Origin: Rotaria socialis
Taxonomy: Eukaryota; Rotifera; Eurotatoria; Philodinida; Philodinidae
Reading direction: 5' to 3'
DNA: 64,000 nt
NCBI GenBank assembly: GCA_905331475.1
Contig: CAJNYU010003469.1
Span: 1 to 64,000, forward strand
Within the stretch, counting starts at the first letter, position 1, and each line of letters opens with the position of its first letter. This document shows positions 1 to 11,658 of this stretch, piece by piece. The notes beneath the pieces are model-generated. The model was given only the letters and a program-made list of their open reading frames with translations, ran no database searches and had not been told where the DNA came from. The translations under genes and the position numbers were made by a program.

Positions 1-3000
1 AATCTAAGGACTGATCATTCCACCTTTGAACTGATAATTTACATGTTTTTTTACTGATCATTTCATCTATTCTACTGATCAAAAATTTTGTTGCCTTTAA
101 AAACATTCATAAAATAAATTCTGTCATCAATTCAGCAGAGCTTCTAGGAGAAGCTATATTTCGCATTTTCAAATCTATTCAAGGCTGGAAATTACGAAAA
201 ACTAATAAAACTTATCAGATGAATCATTTTCTATGAGTCTCTTAAATATATTCTTGGCGCTCATTAATACAGGAAAGAAATTTCAAACTTTTAAAGGTTT
301 TTTTTAAACAAACGACATTTTTTTGATATGTAAGAATTCTGATCAACTCATCATTTTTACGAACTCGGAAAGATTATAGTTTGATGACCATGATGAAATT
401 CAAGACAAGTTTTTTCGTTTTCATTTCTTGGAATCCGTAAGGTAGCAAAACGACTTTAGATAAAATCAAAATATCAACAAATATTAAAAATATATATTAA
501 AGAAAATCACTTTCTGGATTCAGATTTTGACTTCAACAGACAAATTAAGGATATCTAAAGAAGAGTTTATGGCTGTATATTCCTGTCTAAGAGAAAAAAC
601 AAGTTCCTATGATCAAACATATCTTGTACTAAAAATTGACTGAATATAAATATATTTTGAAATCTTCAAATAGTGTGAAAGAACTTTTCTTTCCATTCTG
701 CACTGCTTATTCTCAGGTTGTATTTTATGAAAAACTTTGAAAATTATACAAAAAGCCTTCAGAAAAGTTTTAAAACTATTAAAATAATAAACGTAAAATC
801 GAAACATTAATAAACAACAACCAAATATTCGATTCCAATGTTGATAACAGTTTCGTTCGATGGTTAGAAATGGAACTGGCTTGATATTCTACTATTTTAA
901 TATAACATATAAATAACGAAAACTGAACTATTCGCAGAAAAAATGTACTCCCATGAAAACAGTGTTAGAGCATCTCATCGCGTTGAAAATGAAAACAATT
1001 TCATAGATTTTTAAACAAACTACGAGAGCAAAATTTTTCGTAAATTTGCTTTTATTACGTAAATGGATTCTGCATATGAAATGAGGAATAAGATCATTTA
1101 GGAATTTAATCATAAAGTGTTATAAAAGAAAATTTCTATCTGGAAGATTTTCATTTGATGTAGATTTTGAATTGAAAAATTGCAACGCAAAATGAACTTA
1201 TCTACTTACATCATTGTTCTTTGCAAAACACTAATAAAAATGGCATGCAAACCTGTTACTTCAACAATCAGATATTGACTTACTAATTATCGGTCATGCC
1301 TATATACGTGTCTTTTTAGCGCTTTAACTTATTGCGTTTGTTTCCTTTTCTGTCAAACCTCTGATTATCATCCTCAGTCAGGCAAGAGAAATTACCTTTA
1401 GCAGCATTTCAAATTATCCGTTAGTTATTAAATGATGATTTGTATGTTTGATGTAATCGGAAAGAAAAGCGTGCTTTATGAAAGTAAAGAAATCATAATA
1501 AATGTGACATGAAGTTTTTGAGTGTGAGAAAGCTGAGTATCAAATCAGCCTTTTGCAACCGGTACGGCGTAAAAGGGTTCATTTGGTGCATTTTATTTCA
1601 AGGTCAACTTCAACTGAATCATATTGGATAGAATGGAAGTGCATCAATCATACTGATGAGGAGACCATTAATCACTCGAACACCTTAGTGTTTAAACGAC
1701 TGTGTCATTGCCAAACATACTAAAGTTGACGTTATCTACAAAAAAAAGAATCAGTGTTAACCATAATGAAAACTTGCCAGTTAAACGAACTGAGAATTAC
1801 ATTTCTTTTAAATTACATTTTATTTAAACATTCTCTAGATGTTGTTTGAAATTTGAGTAAAATACAAGTTACCGACAATTTGTTTCATCCAAAGGAAAAA
1901 TTGTAGTACCGCTCAATTATTGATTATTTGATAATATGTTATCACGTGAGGCTTATTCGCAGACTTCAATCATTTCTTGTAAAATATGACGTTGACTAAG
2001 TCGTCAGAAGAATCATAATCATAAGTTTTTAGATGATGGTCTGTCTACAGCCGCGTATATCCCTATAGCTAATCAATATTGGATCGTATAAGAATAATTT
2101 TAAAATATTCTGGCAAGATGCTCTGAAAACAAACTCTTTCTCACGATCTTGGAATACATACAGAAAAAACTCAACACAACAAAGCTGGTCATTCCATGCA
2201 AACTTTGTAAAAGAAAAGAAAATAACTCACATCGCTACGGTTAAAATGTTGCAATGCTCATATTCTTGATTATTAATTCTCAACATATCGTCTAATAGAG
2301 TCTTCAACTATACTTAAAAGTATCATGAAAAGTCATCAATAAATTATAGCACGTTCCTATAATAGGAAACTCTCTTATTTACGTGAGCATGTCTGATTGT
2401 TCTGATCTTTCTAGAGTTCAATACGATTTTTAATTAATCCACTCAATTGAACGACATGTTAAAACGAATATTAACTATGAATCAAGTTCAATTTATTCTA
2501 TTTTACTTTCTTCTTTTTTCATAAACAATTGACTAGATTATTTTGCTTATAATTTTTATCTATAAACAATACGAAAGAACAATAGAAAAAATTCTTTCTT
2601 GTAATTATCATCTAGAAAAGCTAAAAATTAAGTAAAAATAGAGAAAACATAATAAATGAAAAAATGTAGAAGATTTTCTTGCTATTTTTTATACAGTAAT
2701 CCTTTGTAAATGAGGTTTTTATTTTATGTCCATCCCAATTTTGCTGTTTGCATAAATGATTTAGGACGACTCAAATGGAACGTGTAAAATCAGAGTAAAT
2801 GGGGTCAATGTTACACCGATTTGTGTGAGTTACTGGGTCTATAAAATTGAGTATTCCAACTTGAATATATACATGAAAATTCTTTCTCTGGAGTTGAACA
2901 ACAGAGATATAAATTTCAATTGATGAGGATTGATTCGATTGCGAAACAACAGATTTTAATTAAGAAATCTGTTTTTTCTTATTTGAAATACGATAGAAAA

Positions 3001-3876
3001 CCATTTGTTTTGTTAGCTCAGTAATTGTTCTGTTTTACAAATATATAACTTTTCAGTTATCGCACTATATATCTTGTTTAAAATATGAGGTAATCCATTG
3101 TTAATATTAACGCATGATGGATTTCAATTAATATTAATATATTTTATTGATCCTTTGAAATGTTTCCTATGAATATTAGACAATTGAAAAATGGTTCTAG
3201 TCTAGATCGAAATTGATAACTTGATAAACACTAGCATCCGTGAAGAAATTTCAACTGAAACTCAGAATTCAGAGATTTTTATCAGAGATAGAACTTGATG
3301 TTACATAGATGTAGTTAAGATTCTTGAAATTGGTCTACTATGTTTAGTATTTGAAGGATCCGTATCAGCTACGGCGTCATTGTTCAGCTTTTATTATCAC
3401 GTCTTGTTTTTTGATTTAAGCAATAAATCGTTTAAACTGAAACTCTTTGTTTCTTTTACTTGTATAGTGATGGAATTCTTCAAAATCATTCGTATTACTG
3501 ATTTCTAGCAATTGTCTATTAGAAATGTACGCAGAGTCGATGATAAGATAGCTAAAATATATTCTAATTGTTTACGAAAGAATCATAGTACGAATCAATC
3601 ATTACCAAGCGTTACCATCACAACTAACGACATATATTATTAAACTTTTTAATATCGATATAGCTTTCTTTTTGTATGAGATTGAATTAAAAGTGAGAAA
3701 AACGGCAGACAACGATATATTTATTTTGAATATTTGACTTAGAGAATGATTGAGTTTTATCAAAAATCAATTTAATTTCTATATTCCCTGTTGAGATGAA
3801 TTACTCATGAAAGATTACCTGCTGATCTGTTCACATCTATAAAGTTTTTAGAAATCATTGATGAGAAATAAATATA
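1..3876. other. Gene-free stretch
   Basis: I see no coding exon here. The only open frames are short, AT-rich and without recognisable motifs. The first 90 bases hold about four degenerate copies of an ACTGATCATTTC-like unit. No tRNA, rRNA or terminal repeat was recognised. Confidence 0.6.
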
Positions 3877-4326
3877 ATGAAAACGACGCTACTCGTTCTT
3901 CTTATAGGCAAGTTGAATATTTTCCAAATATTATGCATAGATCGATTTATGCTTATTCTAGTATTAGTTCAACTGTATGAAGCTCTAAATTGTTACTCAT
4001 GTTCAGGAACAACAGGTTGTAATGATCCGTTCAATTCTCTTGGCTCTGGTGTTTCAACAACAGGAACAAATACAGCAAATACTTATTGTATTGTGAGTTT
4101 TATTTTGTTTCCATTTTAAAATTGATATTCGTTTCAATAGAAAATAAATTATATTGGAACAATATATCGATCGGGTGGTACAACGTGTACAAACTATTGG
4201 TATTCATCGAATGCTTATCAAACTTGTTGTCAATCAGATTTTTGTAATCGAACAACTGAAATTAAATTAAATTTTAATTTAATTATTATTTTATCATTCT
4301 ACGTTTTGATTCTTTTTTTAAATTGA
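3877..4326 (+). CDS. Ly6/uPAR-like (three-finger) secreted or GPI-anchored protein
   Basis: A short cysteine-rich surface protein of the Ly6/uPAR type. The exon ending at 4092 joins across a 48 nt GT..AG intron (4093-4140) to the last exon, 4141-4326. The N-terminus is a hydrophobic signal peptide followed by LNCYSCSG, the classic first Ly6 cysteine motif. The second exon holds CCQSDFCN, the classic terminal CCxxDxCN motif, then a hydrophobic tail that suggests a GPI-attachment signal. Read straight through, the N-terminus is long and odd. If 3908-3961 (54 nt, starting GCAAGT and ending CTAG) is removed as a GC-AG intron, a clean signal peptide results in frame and the protein is about 115 residues. 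Ligand and role are unknown. The family call is confident; the exact N-terminus is less so. Confidence 0.75.
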
Positions 4327-4351
4327 AAAAAAGAAATATTTGAGATAAAAT

Positions 4352-4964
4352 ATCAATGCATAGAAATCATATCTATGATAATTTTAAGCAAATTTGATTT
4401 ATTCTACTAAATAATTTCTTCAAAAAACCGAACACAAATTGATAAAATCATCTCATATACTGTTCAGTGCCTTGTTCTTATTGTAAAGGAAAAATAATGT
4501 TATTTCTGGTTTTTACTGATTAAGAATAGTTGAAAATCGATTATTCTTTGGTTTATTAATAGCGATGATGTCATGTGAAAAGAAAAGAATTCTTTTGTTG
4601 TTTGCATAATTCATTATAAATAATTTATCGCGAGAATAAAACTGTGAATTTTTTGATNATCAATGCATAGAAATCATATCTATGATAATTTTAAGCAAAT
4701 TTGATTTATTCTACTAAATAATTTCTTCAAAAAACAGAACACAAATTGATAAAATCATCTCATATACTGTTCAGTGCCTTGTTCTTATTGTAAAGAAAAA
4801 AAAATGTTATTTCTGGTTTTTACTGATTAAGAATAGTTGAAAATCGATTATTCTTTGTTTTATTAATAGCAATGGTGTCATGTGAAAAGAAAAGAATTCT
4901 TTTGTTGTTTGCATAATTCATTATAAATAATTTATCGCGAGAATAAAACTCTGAAATTTTTGAT
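4352..4964. repeat. 306 bp direct duplication joined by a single N
   Basis: Copy 1 spans 4352-4657, N is at 4658, and copy 2 spans 4659-4964. By eye the copies differ at about eight positions. Copy 1 ends exactly at the N and copy 2 begins right after it. This is the pattern expected when overlapping ends of two allelic contigs are abutted in an assembly. No coding potential is seen. The following 4965-5357 is AT-rich spacer before the next gene, with nothing recognised. Confidence 0.9.
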
Positions 4965-5357
4965 TTCTGTTTTTTCGAATTAAAATATAAAAATAAGATT
5001 ATGATTAGAAAAAAATGTCTCCTTTAAATATGTAATAGAAGCACAAAAAAGAAACGCTTGGAAACAGAAGTGAAACCGAAAAATGATTTCTTTGACATTG
5101 CGACCTCTTCTTTACAATATCATTTGATAGTCACCTATGAAATAAAAAAAATGTCAACAGACACGAGGAAAGAAAGAAAATAATACTTTAATAAATAAGT
5201 TTTTTTTCAAGGATTTTTATTAAAAAGCCTCGAAGAAAATCAAAATCAAAATTCAAAGCAAATTTAATTCTCAGTTTTAATAATGTTTTGGTTGAGAAGA
5301 ATATTTTGTTTAACTATTTTAATTGAAATTGAAATCAATAACTAATCATTAAAAGGA

Positions 5358-8257
5358 ATGAATCTATCGGATTTACATTTAGCATGTTATAATGGTGATT
5401 TGGAAAAAGTTAAACTGCATTTAAATAACGATAATATAAATGAAATTAAAATTATTTATGAAGAAGAAGAAGAACAAAATGACCAATGGATATTTATTAA
5501 AACAAAAACATTGACACCAATTATTTGTGCTATTGAAAATAATCATTTATCTATTGTCAAATATCTTTTTGAACAAGGTGCAAGTATTTATTTACTTGAG
5601 TGAGTTTAGCTTTTTATTTTCGTTTTTTTCTATCGATTAAAAATAAATTTCTTTAATTTTGAAAAGCCCTTTGAAGTTAGCATGTCAATATAAATATTTA
5701 CCAATAATTGATTATTTATTAAATATTTTAATAATAAAATATTCATCAATTTTACCGAAAAGCTCGAGTCCATCATGTCCATTATCACTTTGGTATGACA
5801 AACCAGCTTCACAATGGCTTGAAGCATTACCGATTGGAAATGGCTATATGGGTGGCATGATCTATGGTGGATATCCTCGTGAAACAATTCAATTAAATAG
5901 TGATACTTTATGGGCAGGTTGTCCACATGATTATTCAAATCCAGATGCTTTCAATTATCTTGAACAAATTCGACAATTAATTGAAAATAACCAATGGAAT
6001 CAAGCTCAAACTATTTTAACAGAAAATTTTTTTGGGAAACCTATTCATCAAGCACCTTATCAAACTGTTGGAAATTTATTTATTGATTTTTTTGGAGATT
6101 TATCGTCGCAATCCATTGATCAATATCGAAGAGAATTAAATTTAGAAAAAGGAATAACAACCATAAATTACTCAATTGATAATAAAATTAATCATCAACG
6201 AACTTGTTTTGCATCGTATCCCGATAATTCTATTATTTATAAAATAGAATCATCAGTAATCGATTTTTGTTCTAAAGTAATAATAATAAATATATTTTAA
6301 ATATTTTAGCCATTAAATTCTCTCAATAGTGTTATATCATTTTCGAGTCCTCAAAAAATTCAAATATCAATAGACACAACAACGAATACATTAATAGTCG
6401 ATGGTATTGCTGGTGATCATGAAACAATGCCGGGATCTATTCGTTTTCGTTTATTAATAAACATTCAACTAGATGGAGAATTATATCTATTAAATGATCG
6501 TTTAATTATATTTGGATCGAATTTTTTAATAATTCGAATAGCGATTGCAACAAATTATATTAATTATGCAAATATAACTGGTGATGAAATAAAACTATCG
6601 AATGATATTTTAAATAATTGTTTATTATATAATTATGAACAATTAATTGAACGTCATTTAAATGATTATCAGTTATTATTTAATCGTGTTCAATTAAATC
6701 TTGGCGAAACAGAATTTATGTTAAAACCAACTGATCGTCGAATTGAATTATTTTCTCAAAATCCAAATTTAGATCCACAATTAATGACATTATATTTTCA
6801 ATTTGGTCGATATTTATTAATATCATCAAGTCGTCCAGGTAGTCAACCAGCAACATTACAAGGAATATGGAATGATTCAATGACACCACCGTGGGATTCA
6901 AAATATACAATTAATATTAATATCCAAATGAATTATTGGCCAGTTGGACCAACAAATTTAATTGAATGTTATCAACCGTTATTTGATCTTATTCAAGATA
7001 TATCACAAACAGGACAATCAACTGCTAAATTACATTATGGGACAGTTAGATTTTCTATTTTTTTGTTTCTTGTAATTTAAAAAAATCGTTTTCTTTTTAT
7101 TGAAATATTTTAGACACGAGAGGACAGTTGGGTATGCCATCATAATACTGATATTTGGAGAGGTACAGCACCTGTTGATGATGCTATTTATGGTACGTGG
7201 CCAACAGGCGGAATATGGCTTTGTAAAAGTATTTGGGATCATTATTTATTTACAAATGATAAAGCAACTCTTTTTCGTTATTATCCAATACTTCGTTCAG
7301 CAGCACAATTCTTTTTAGAAACTCTGATTAAATCATCAAACTATTTATTAACAAGTCCATCGATGTCACCTGAAGTTCCACATCATGTTCAATTGAATGC
7401 TGTTGTTTGTCAAGGACCAACATTAGATATACTTTTAATAAAAGATTTATTTCATTCAATTATTGAAACATCACGTTTATTTAATATTGATGTAGAATTT
7501 CGAGAAGAAATTCAACAAGTATTTAATCAATTAGCACCTCTTCAAATAGGGAAATTAGGTCAACTACAAGAATGGTTTCAAGATTGGGATCAATCAGCTG
7601 ATATTCACAATAGACATATGTTATTTTTTATTTCAAATATTATTTAGTAAAAAAAAGAACGTCTTTATTTTTAGGTCTCATTTGTATTGTGTTTTCCCAG
7701 GCAATTCAATAACAAATGATCCATCGCCATATCGTGATGCAGCTATATTTTCATTAGATCTTCGAGGAATATTTATTCCTTCGCCAGGATGGTCATTAGC
7801 ATGGAAATCTAATATTTGGGCACGTTTTCATCAAGGTTCAAATGCATTTAAACTTCTTTGTATGTTATTAACTCCAACACATACAGCACCAAATTTATTT
7901 GATTTAATTGATGGTCCACCATTTCAAATTGATGCAAATTTTGGTGCAACATCAGCTATTTGTGAAATTCTACTTCAAAGTCAAAATAATAATATCGAAC
8001 TTCTACCGGCATTACCAATTGATAATTGGCCACAAGGTTTTGTTTGTGGTTTAAGAGCACGAGGAAATTATCAAGTTAATATTTGGTGGAATGATGGATT
8101 ATTATCACGAGCAGAAATTATTCCTTTATCTAATAAACAGATTTGTAAAATAATCTATAAAAATAAAAATTTAATTTTGGAAAATTTATTATTTGGATGC
8201 AAATATCATATTAATTCATTATTAGAATTAACGCATCAATCAAATAATAAAAAATAA
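5358..8257 (+). CDS. Ankyrin-repeat / GH95 alpha-L-fucosidase fusion protein
   Basis: Predicted five-exon gene (5358-5599, 5667-6255, 6310-7044, 7114-7619, 7675-8257) whose phases all close, giving 884 residues. Residues 1-110 look like two to three ankyrin repeats (DLHLACYNGDLEKVKLHL; TPIICAIENNHLSIVKYLF; PLKLACQYKYLPIIDYLL). GH95 begins near residue 120 (LWYDKPASQWLEALPIGNG). The core motifs follow in order: GRYLLISSSRPGSQPATLQG, the NIN and MNYW motifs (N479, N481), HHNTDIWRGTAPVD, MSPE (E609), MSHLY and QIDANFG (D777). These match the positions of the four catalytic residues known for bifidobacterial AfcA (two Asn, Glu, Asp). GH95 enzymes remove alpha-1,2-L-fucose (some act on L-galactose) by an inverting mechanism. 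There is no signal peptide, so a cytosolic location is likely. Bacterial ancestry is inferred, but the introns show it is settled in a eukaryotic genome. Confidence 0.88.
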
Positions 8258-8587
8258 TTGTATTCTCTGTGGATAAATATTAATTTTGACTCTTACTTTA
8301 GTTTCGGTTTCATTTTTTATTTTTATTAATTTTCTAATGAATATTTATTCAATTGTTGTAAAAACTTCAGAAATATTTGATTATTAGTTAGCTTTTATTG
8401 ATAAATATGTTGTTTACTTTTAGATTTTATTAGAAAACATTTATCAGAAAACAGATATTTTCTATAAAAACCACCAAAAACATACTTTAATCAATAGAAG
8501 AATTCACTAAAATATGAAATATTCGTAGAATTTTGACGAAAATGAAAACGCAAAACAAAAAAGACGAAGAATTATTATTATTGAAGT
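8258..8587. other. Spacer between two convergent genes
   Basis: A 330-base AT-rich gap between the stop of the GH95 fusion (plus) and the stop of the 484-residue gene (minus). It must contain both 3' untranslated ends. No distinct element was recognised. Confidence 0.6.
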
Positions 8588-10042
8588 TTATTCACATTGA
8601 TGAATATTAAGAGTTTGCATGGTTTTAATGACAACGTGATATTTAGTCCAAGAAACAATATTCAATGGTTTTGTTAAATAATTTTCAGTTTTAACTCTAT
8701 TTCCATTATTTAGTATATAAATAATTTGATTATTATATTTATCAATAACAATCCAATATCGATGATTAAATGAATACGTTCTAAAACCCCATCCTTGTCC
8801 AAGTGAAACAATCGAAATACATTGAAATGATTTTGTTGCATAAAGTTGTAAATAACTTTGGTTGATTAAACCATTTTCAATAATAATAGCAAGATTATTA
8901 TCACTATATTTAATATCATTAATTGCATCATTTTGTTCACATACAATTTCTGATTGATAACGTTTATGAAAATGAATCGATGGATAAAATTGTAGTTCAA
9001 CAATAAATGGATTTTCTCCAAAAGTCGATAAAAATAAACTTGTTTCTGAGCATGTTCCATGTTGCCAAGGATGATTATTATTAAAATATATATCAAATAA
9101 AGTAAAATTCATTGTTTTATCATCAAAAGTAAAAATATCTGTAGAAGAAATAAAAATGAATTTCTCAAGAGTTGTTGACCAACAAATATCTTTTATTTGT
9201 TGTTTTAAAAATGATTTTTGATGAACAATTTTTAAAGATTGATCAAATAAATATAAATTGGATTTATCAATAGTTAATAAATGTCGATCATTCGTAGCTA
9301 ATGTAAACCAATAATCAGATATTAAATTAATTATAGATTTTGGTGTTTGCATATATGGATAAAAACTGTTTTGTGGAGATAAACATAAACGATATGAATG
9401 TGGTTCGATTGAATGACAACAAGATAAGCATATTTTACTAGATTTTGAAGATGAAAATAAATCTGAATTGATTTCATTTGATTGTTTCAGTAAATCAAAT
9501 TGAATATGATCTATTTGAGTTGGAAGACAATAAGTCGATTTATCAATCATTAATGAATCGAATTCACATGGAATATTTTTAAGTTGATTTAAATTTTCTT
9601 CAATTATTTTGATTATTTTTTGAATTGAATCATTAAAATTATTTTTCTTATTAAAATTATCAATAATTAAATTTGTTAAATTGTGAAGATAATCAATATC
9701 TTGCTTTGTTCTATTCATATATTCGTTTAATACATGTTTACAAAGTTCATCAATTGTTTCATGAGACTCGAGACGCCACTTTTCTAAAGTTTTTATAAAA
9801 TTAAAATCATTTATTGACATATTATTTATTTCATAATTTATTTCATTAATTTTATTGAATACAGATGAAAATTCAAAATTATTTTCTGAATTTTCTTTTG
9901 AAGTATTCTCTTGGGAATCCATTGAACAAATAGATGATGATGATTTAATTGAATTATCTGCACGACAGGAAAATATCAATGATGCATTGATTTCTTCCAG
10001 TTTTTTTCTCTCTAAAACAAATCTACTCGTTGAGTTTTTCAA
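8588..10042 (-). CDS. Orphan protein: coiled coil plus propeller-like C-terminal half
   Basis: A single open frame of 484 residues without introns, running opposite to the GH95 fusion. I do not recognise the family. Residues 1-60 are Ser/Asn-rich. Residues about 85-175 are helical and look like a coiled coil (EKWRLESHETIDELCKHVL onward). A Cys/His cluster (ICLSCCHSIEPHSYRLC) lies near residue 210. From about 240 on, the sequence alternates hydrophobic beta-strand-like segments with W, Y and D turns, as in NHL/WD-type beta-propellers. The order coiled coil then propeller recalls TRIM-NHL proteins, but no RING or B-box is visible. The length of the intact frame and its even codon use support a real gene. 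The function is unknown. Confidence 0.7.
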   Translation of the reverse strand: MKNSTSRFVLERKKLEEINASLIFSCRADNSIKSSSSICSMDSQENTSKENSENNFEFSSVFNKINEINYEINNMSINDFNFIKTLEKWRLESHETIDELCKHVLNEYMNRTKQDIDYLHNLTNLIIDNFNKKNNFNDSIQKIIKIIEENLNQLKNIPCEFDSLMIDKSTYCLPTQIDHIQFDLLKQSNEINSDLFSSSKSSKICLSCCHSIEPHSYRLCLSPQNSFYPYMQTPKSIINLISDYWFTLATNDRHLLTIDKSNLYLFDQSLKIVHQKSFLKQQIKDICWSTTLEKFIFISSTDIFTFDDKTMNFTLFDIYFNNNHPWQHGTCSETSLFLSTFGENPFIVELQFYPSIHFHKRYQSEIVCEQNDAINDIKYSDNNLAIIIENGLINQSYLQLYATKSFQCISIVSLGQGWGFRTYSFNHRYWIVIDKYNNQIIYILNNGNRVKTENYLTKPLNIVSWTKYHVVIKTMQTLNIHQCE

Positions 10043-11658
10043 TCATGTTCTTAGAAATAATATAAGAAATTGTTCGTACCAATTGTTACAAATTCGAGAT
10101 GGAATATATGACTGTTTTTTTTTTGAAAGTTTCAAACAGAATAAACTTTTCAAGACAAATTATCATTTATCTTTTTTCTCTTATGTTAATTATTTTTATA
10201 TTTTGAAAAAAATCATAGAAAAACAAAGAAAAATTGATTTTTTGCTCCGAATTTTTTTGGTTTCCTTTTGTTGTTGCTAATAGATTTTTTTCTTTTTCTT
10301 TTTTTGCATAAATAGAAATCATCAAGACTACTAAATTTAGTCTGAAGGCTTTTTAACCTTCAAATATATAGACTATTGAAATATTCTCGTATAAATAAAA
10401 ATAAAAGATATTTTTCAAATGAAGAGATGTGGTTTAGAAAGAATCTCTTAAATCGGTGTAAATGCGCGACTTCCTGAACAAGTCATGTGTTTGCAAAAAT
10501 ATATATTTATTGTCAACAATTTGATTAAAATGCTTTTTTACGTTATTTATATTCAACTTTTTGTTTTTCTCATTTTTCAATTTTTCCTGTATTCATATAG
10601 TTTTTCTTCAACTATGCTAAATAATGATGAATATTCTAACAATAGAATCAACTGACAAATATTAATTATTTAGACAAAATATCATAAATTGTAATGACTG
10701 TGTAAATTTCGAACATTGAAAAATATTTCTGATCGATTTTCAATTTTCAAATTGCTGCAGGATTGATTATTGTTTAATGTTATTTTGTTTCTAATAGACT
10801 ATAGATAATGAGAATCTTTGTTTTTCATGTAATGACGTAAGATAATACTATTTTAATATGTCGAACAAGAGAAAAAAGATTTTTTGATCAATACAAACAC
10901 AATTTTCTTTTTCTGCGTTAAATTAATTGCTTTAAAATCTAAACTATTTAATTATTCAATTTATTTGACAAGAAGGAAAAATAAAATAGAAATATTTAAA
11001 AATTTTCATTGAGAAAAACGATTAAATCGAATATTATACAAACTAATTAGTTATTATATTTTCACTGCTTATTTTCATTGAAAAGCGACTCAAAACAATT
11101 AATTATCGTTTCATGATGATTATTAATGATAAAAAAAACGAACAAATTATTATTGTTTCAATTTTTTTTTCTATATGAATAAAATATTTTTCGGATTCTA
11201 GTTTCAATTTTACAATGAATCAACTGAATCAGAATATTTTGATAGAAATTGAAATCTTGATTGGTTTGAGTAGATGAAATATATTCATATTGAAATGAGC
11301 TAATGGTGACTTGTTTGGTGATCAGTCCTTTTCAGTAATATAAATAACAACAGGAAAAAGCGACTATTCATGGGAGATTGTATATAAATCTATAAGATGT
11401 TCAATGTACTATGTTCAAATCTGTATTTTTTTAATAAAATATTTCAAAACATGATTTGTATGCACAAATCGTTTGATCAGATTATCGAATTAGTTAAAGA
11501 CGAATGTTTTTAAAAAGAGTCATTTTGACTAATATTGTCATACAACTACGCATATATTGAAAACAAAAAAACACATATTGAATGATAATTAAATAGTATT
11601 TCTTTATGGATTAGACACAAGACAAAATCAAAACTGTTTGAATTCTTCAGACGAATTG
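10043..11658. other. Intergenic region
   Basis: AT-rich spacer between the start of the 484-residue gene and the 3' end of the ADP-ribosylglycohydrolase gene. The frame running the other way across 9855-10280 is antisense to the preceding gene and shows no family motif. Nothing else was recognised. Confidence 0.55.

Noticed and set aside
1-90. Possible CRISPR-like or regulatory array of ACTGATCA words
   Set aside because: Copies are degenerate and unevenly spaced; a eukaryotic AT-rich simple repeat is the easier explanation.
6277-6309. A 33 nt intron in the GH95 gene
   Set aside because: The donor at 6256 gives a 54 nt intron in the same phase, matching the usual size, so the longer intron is preferred.
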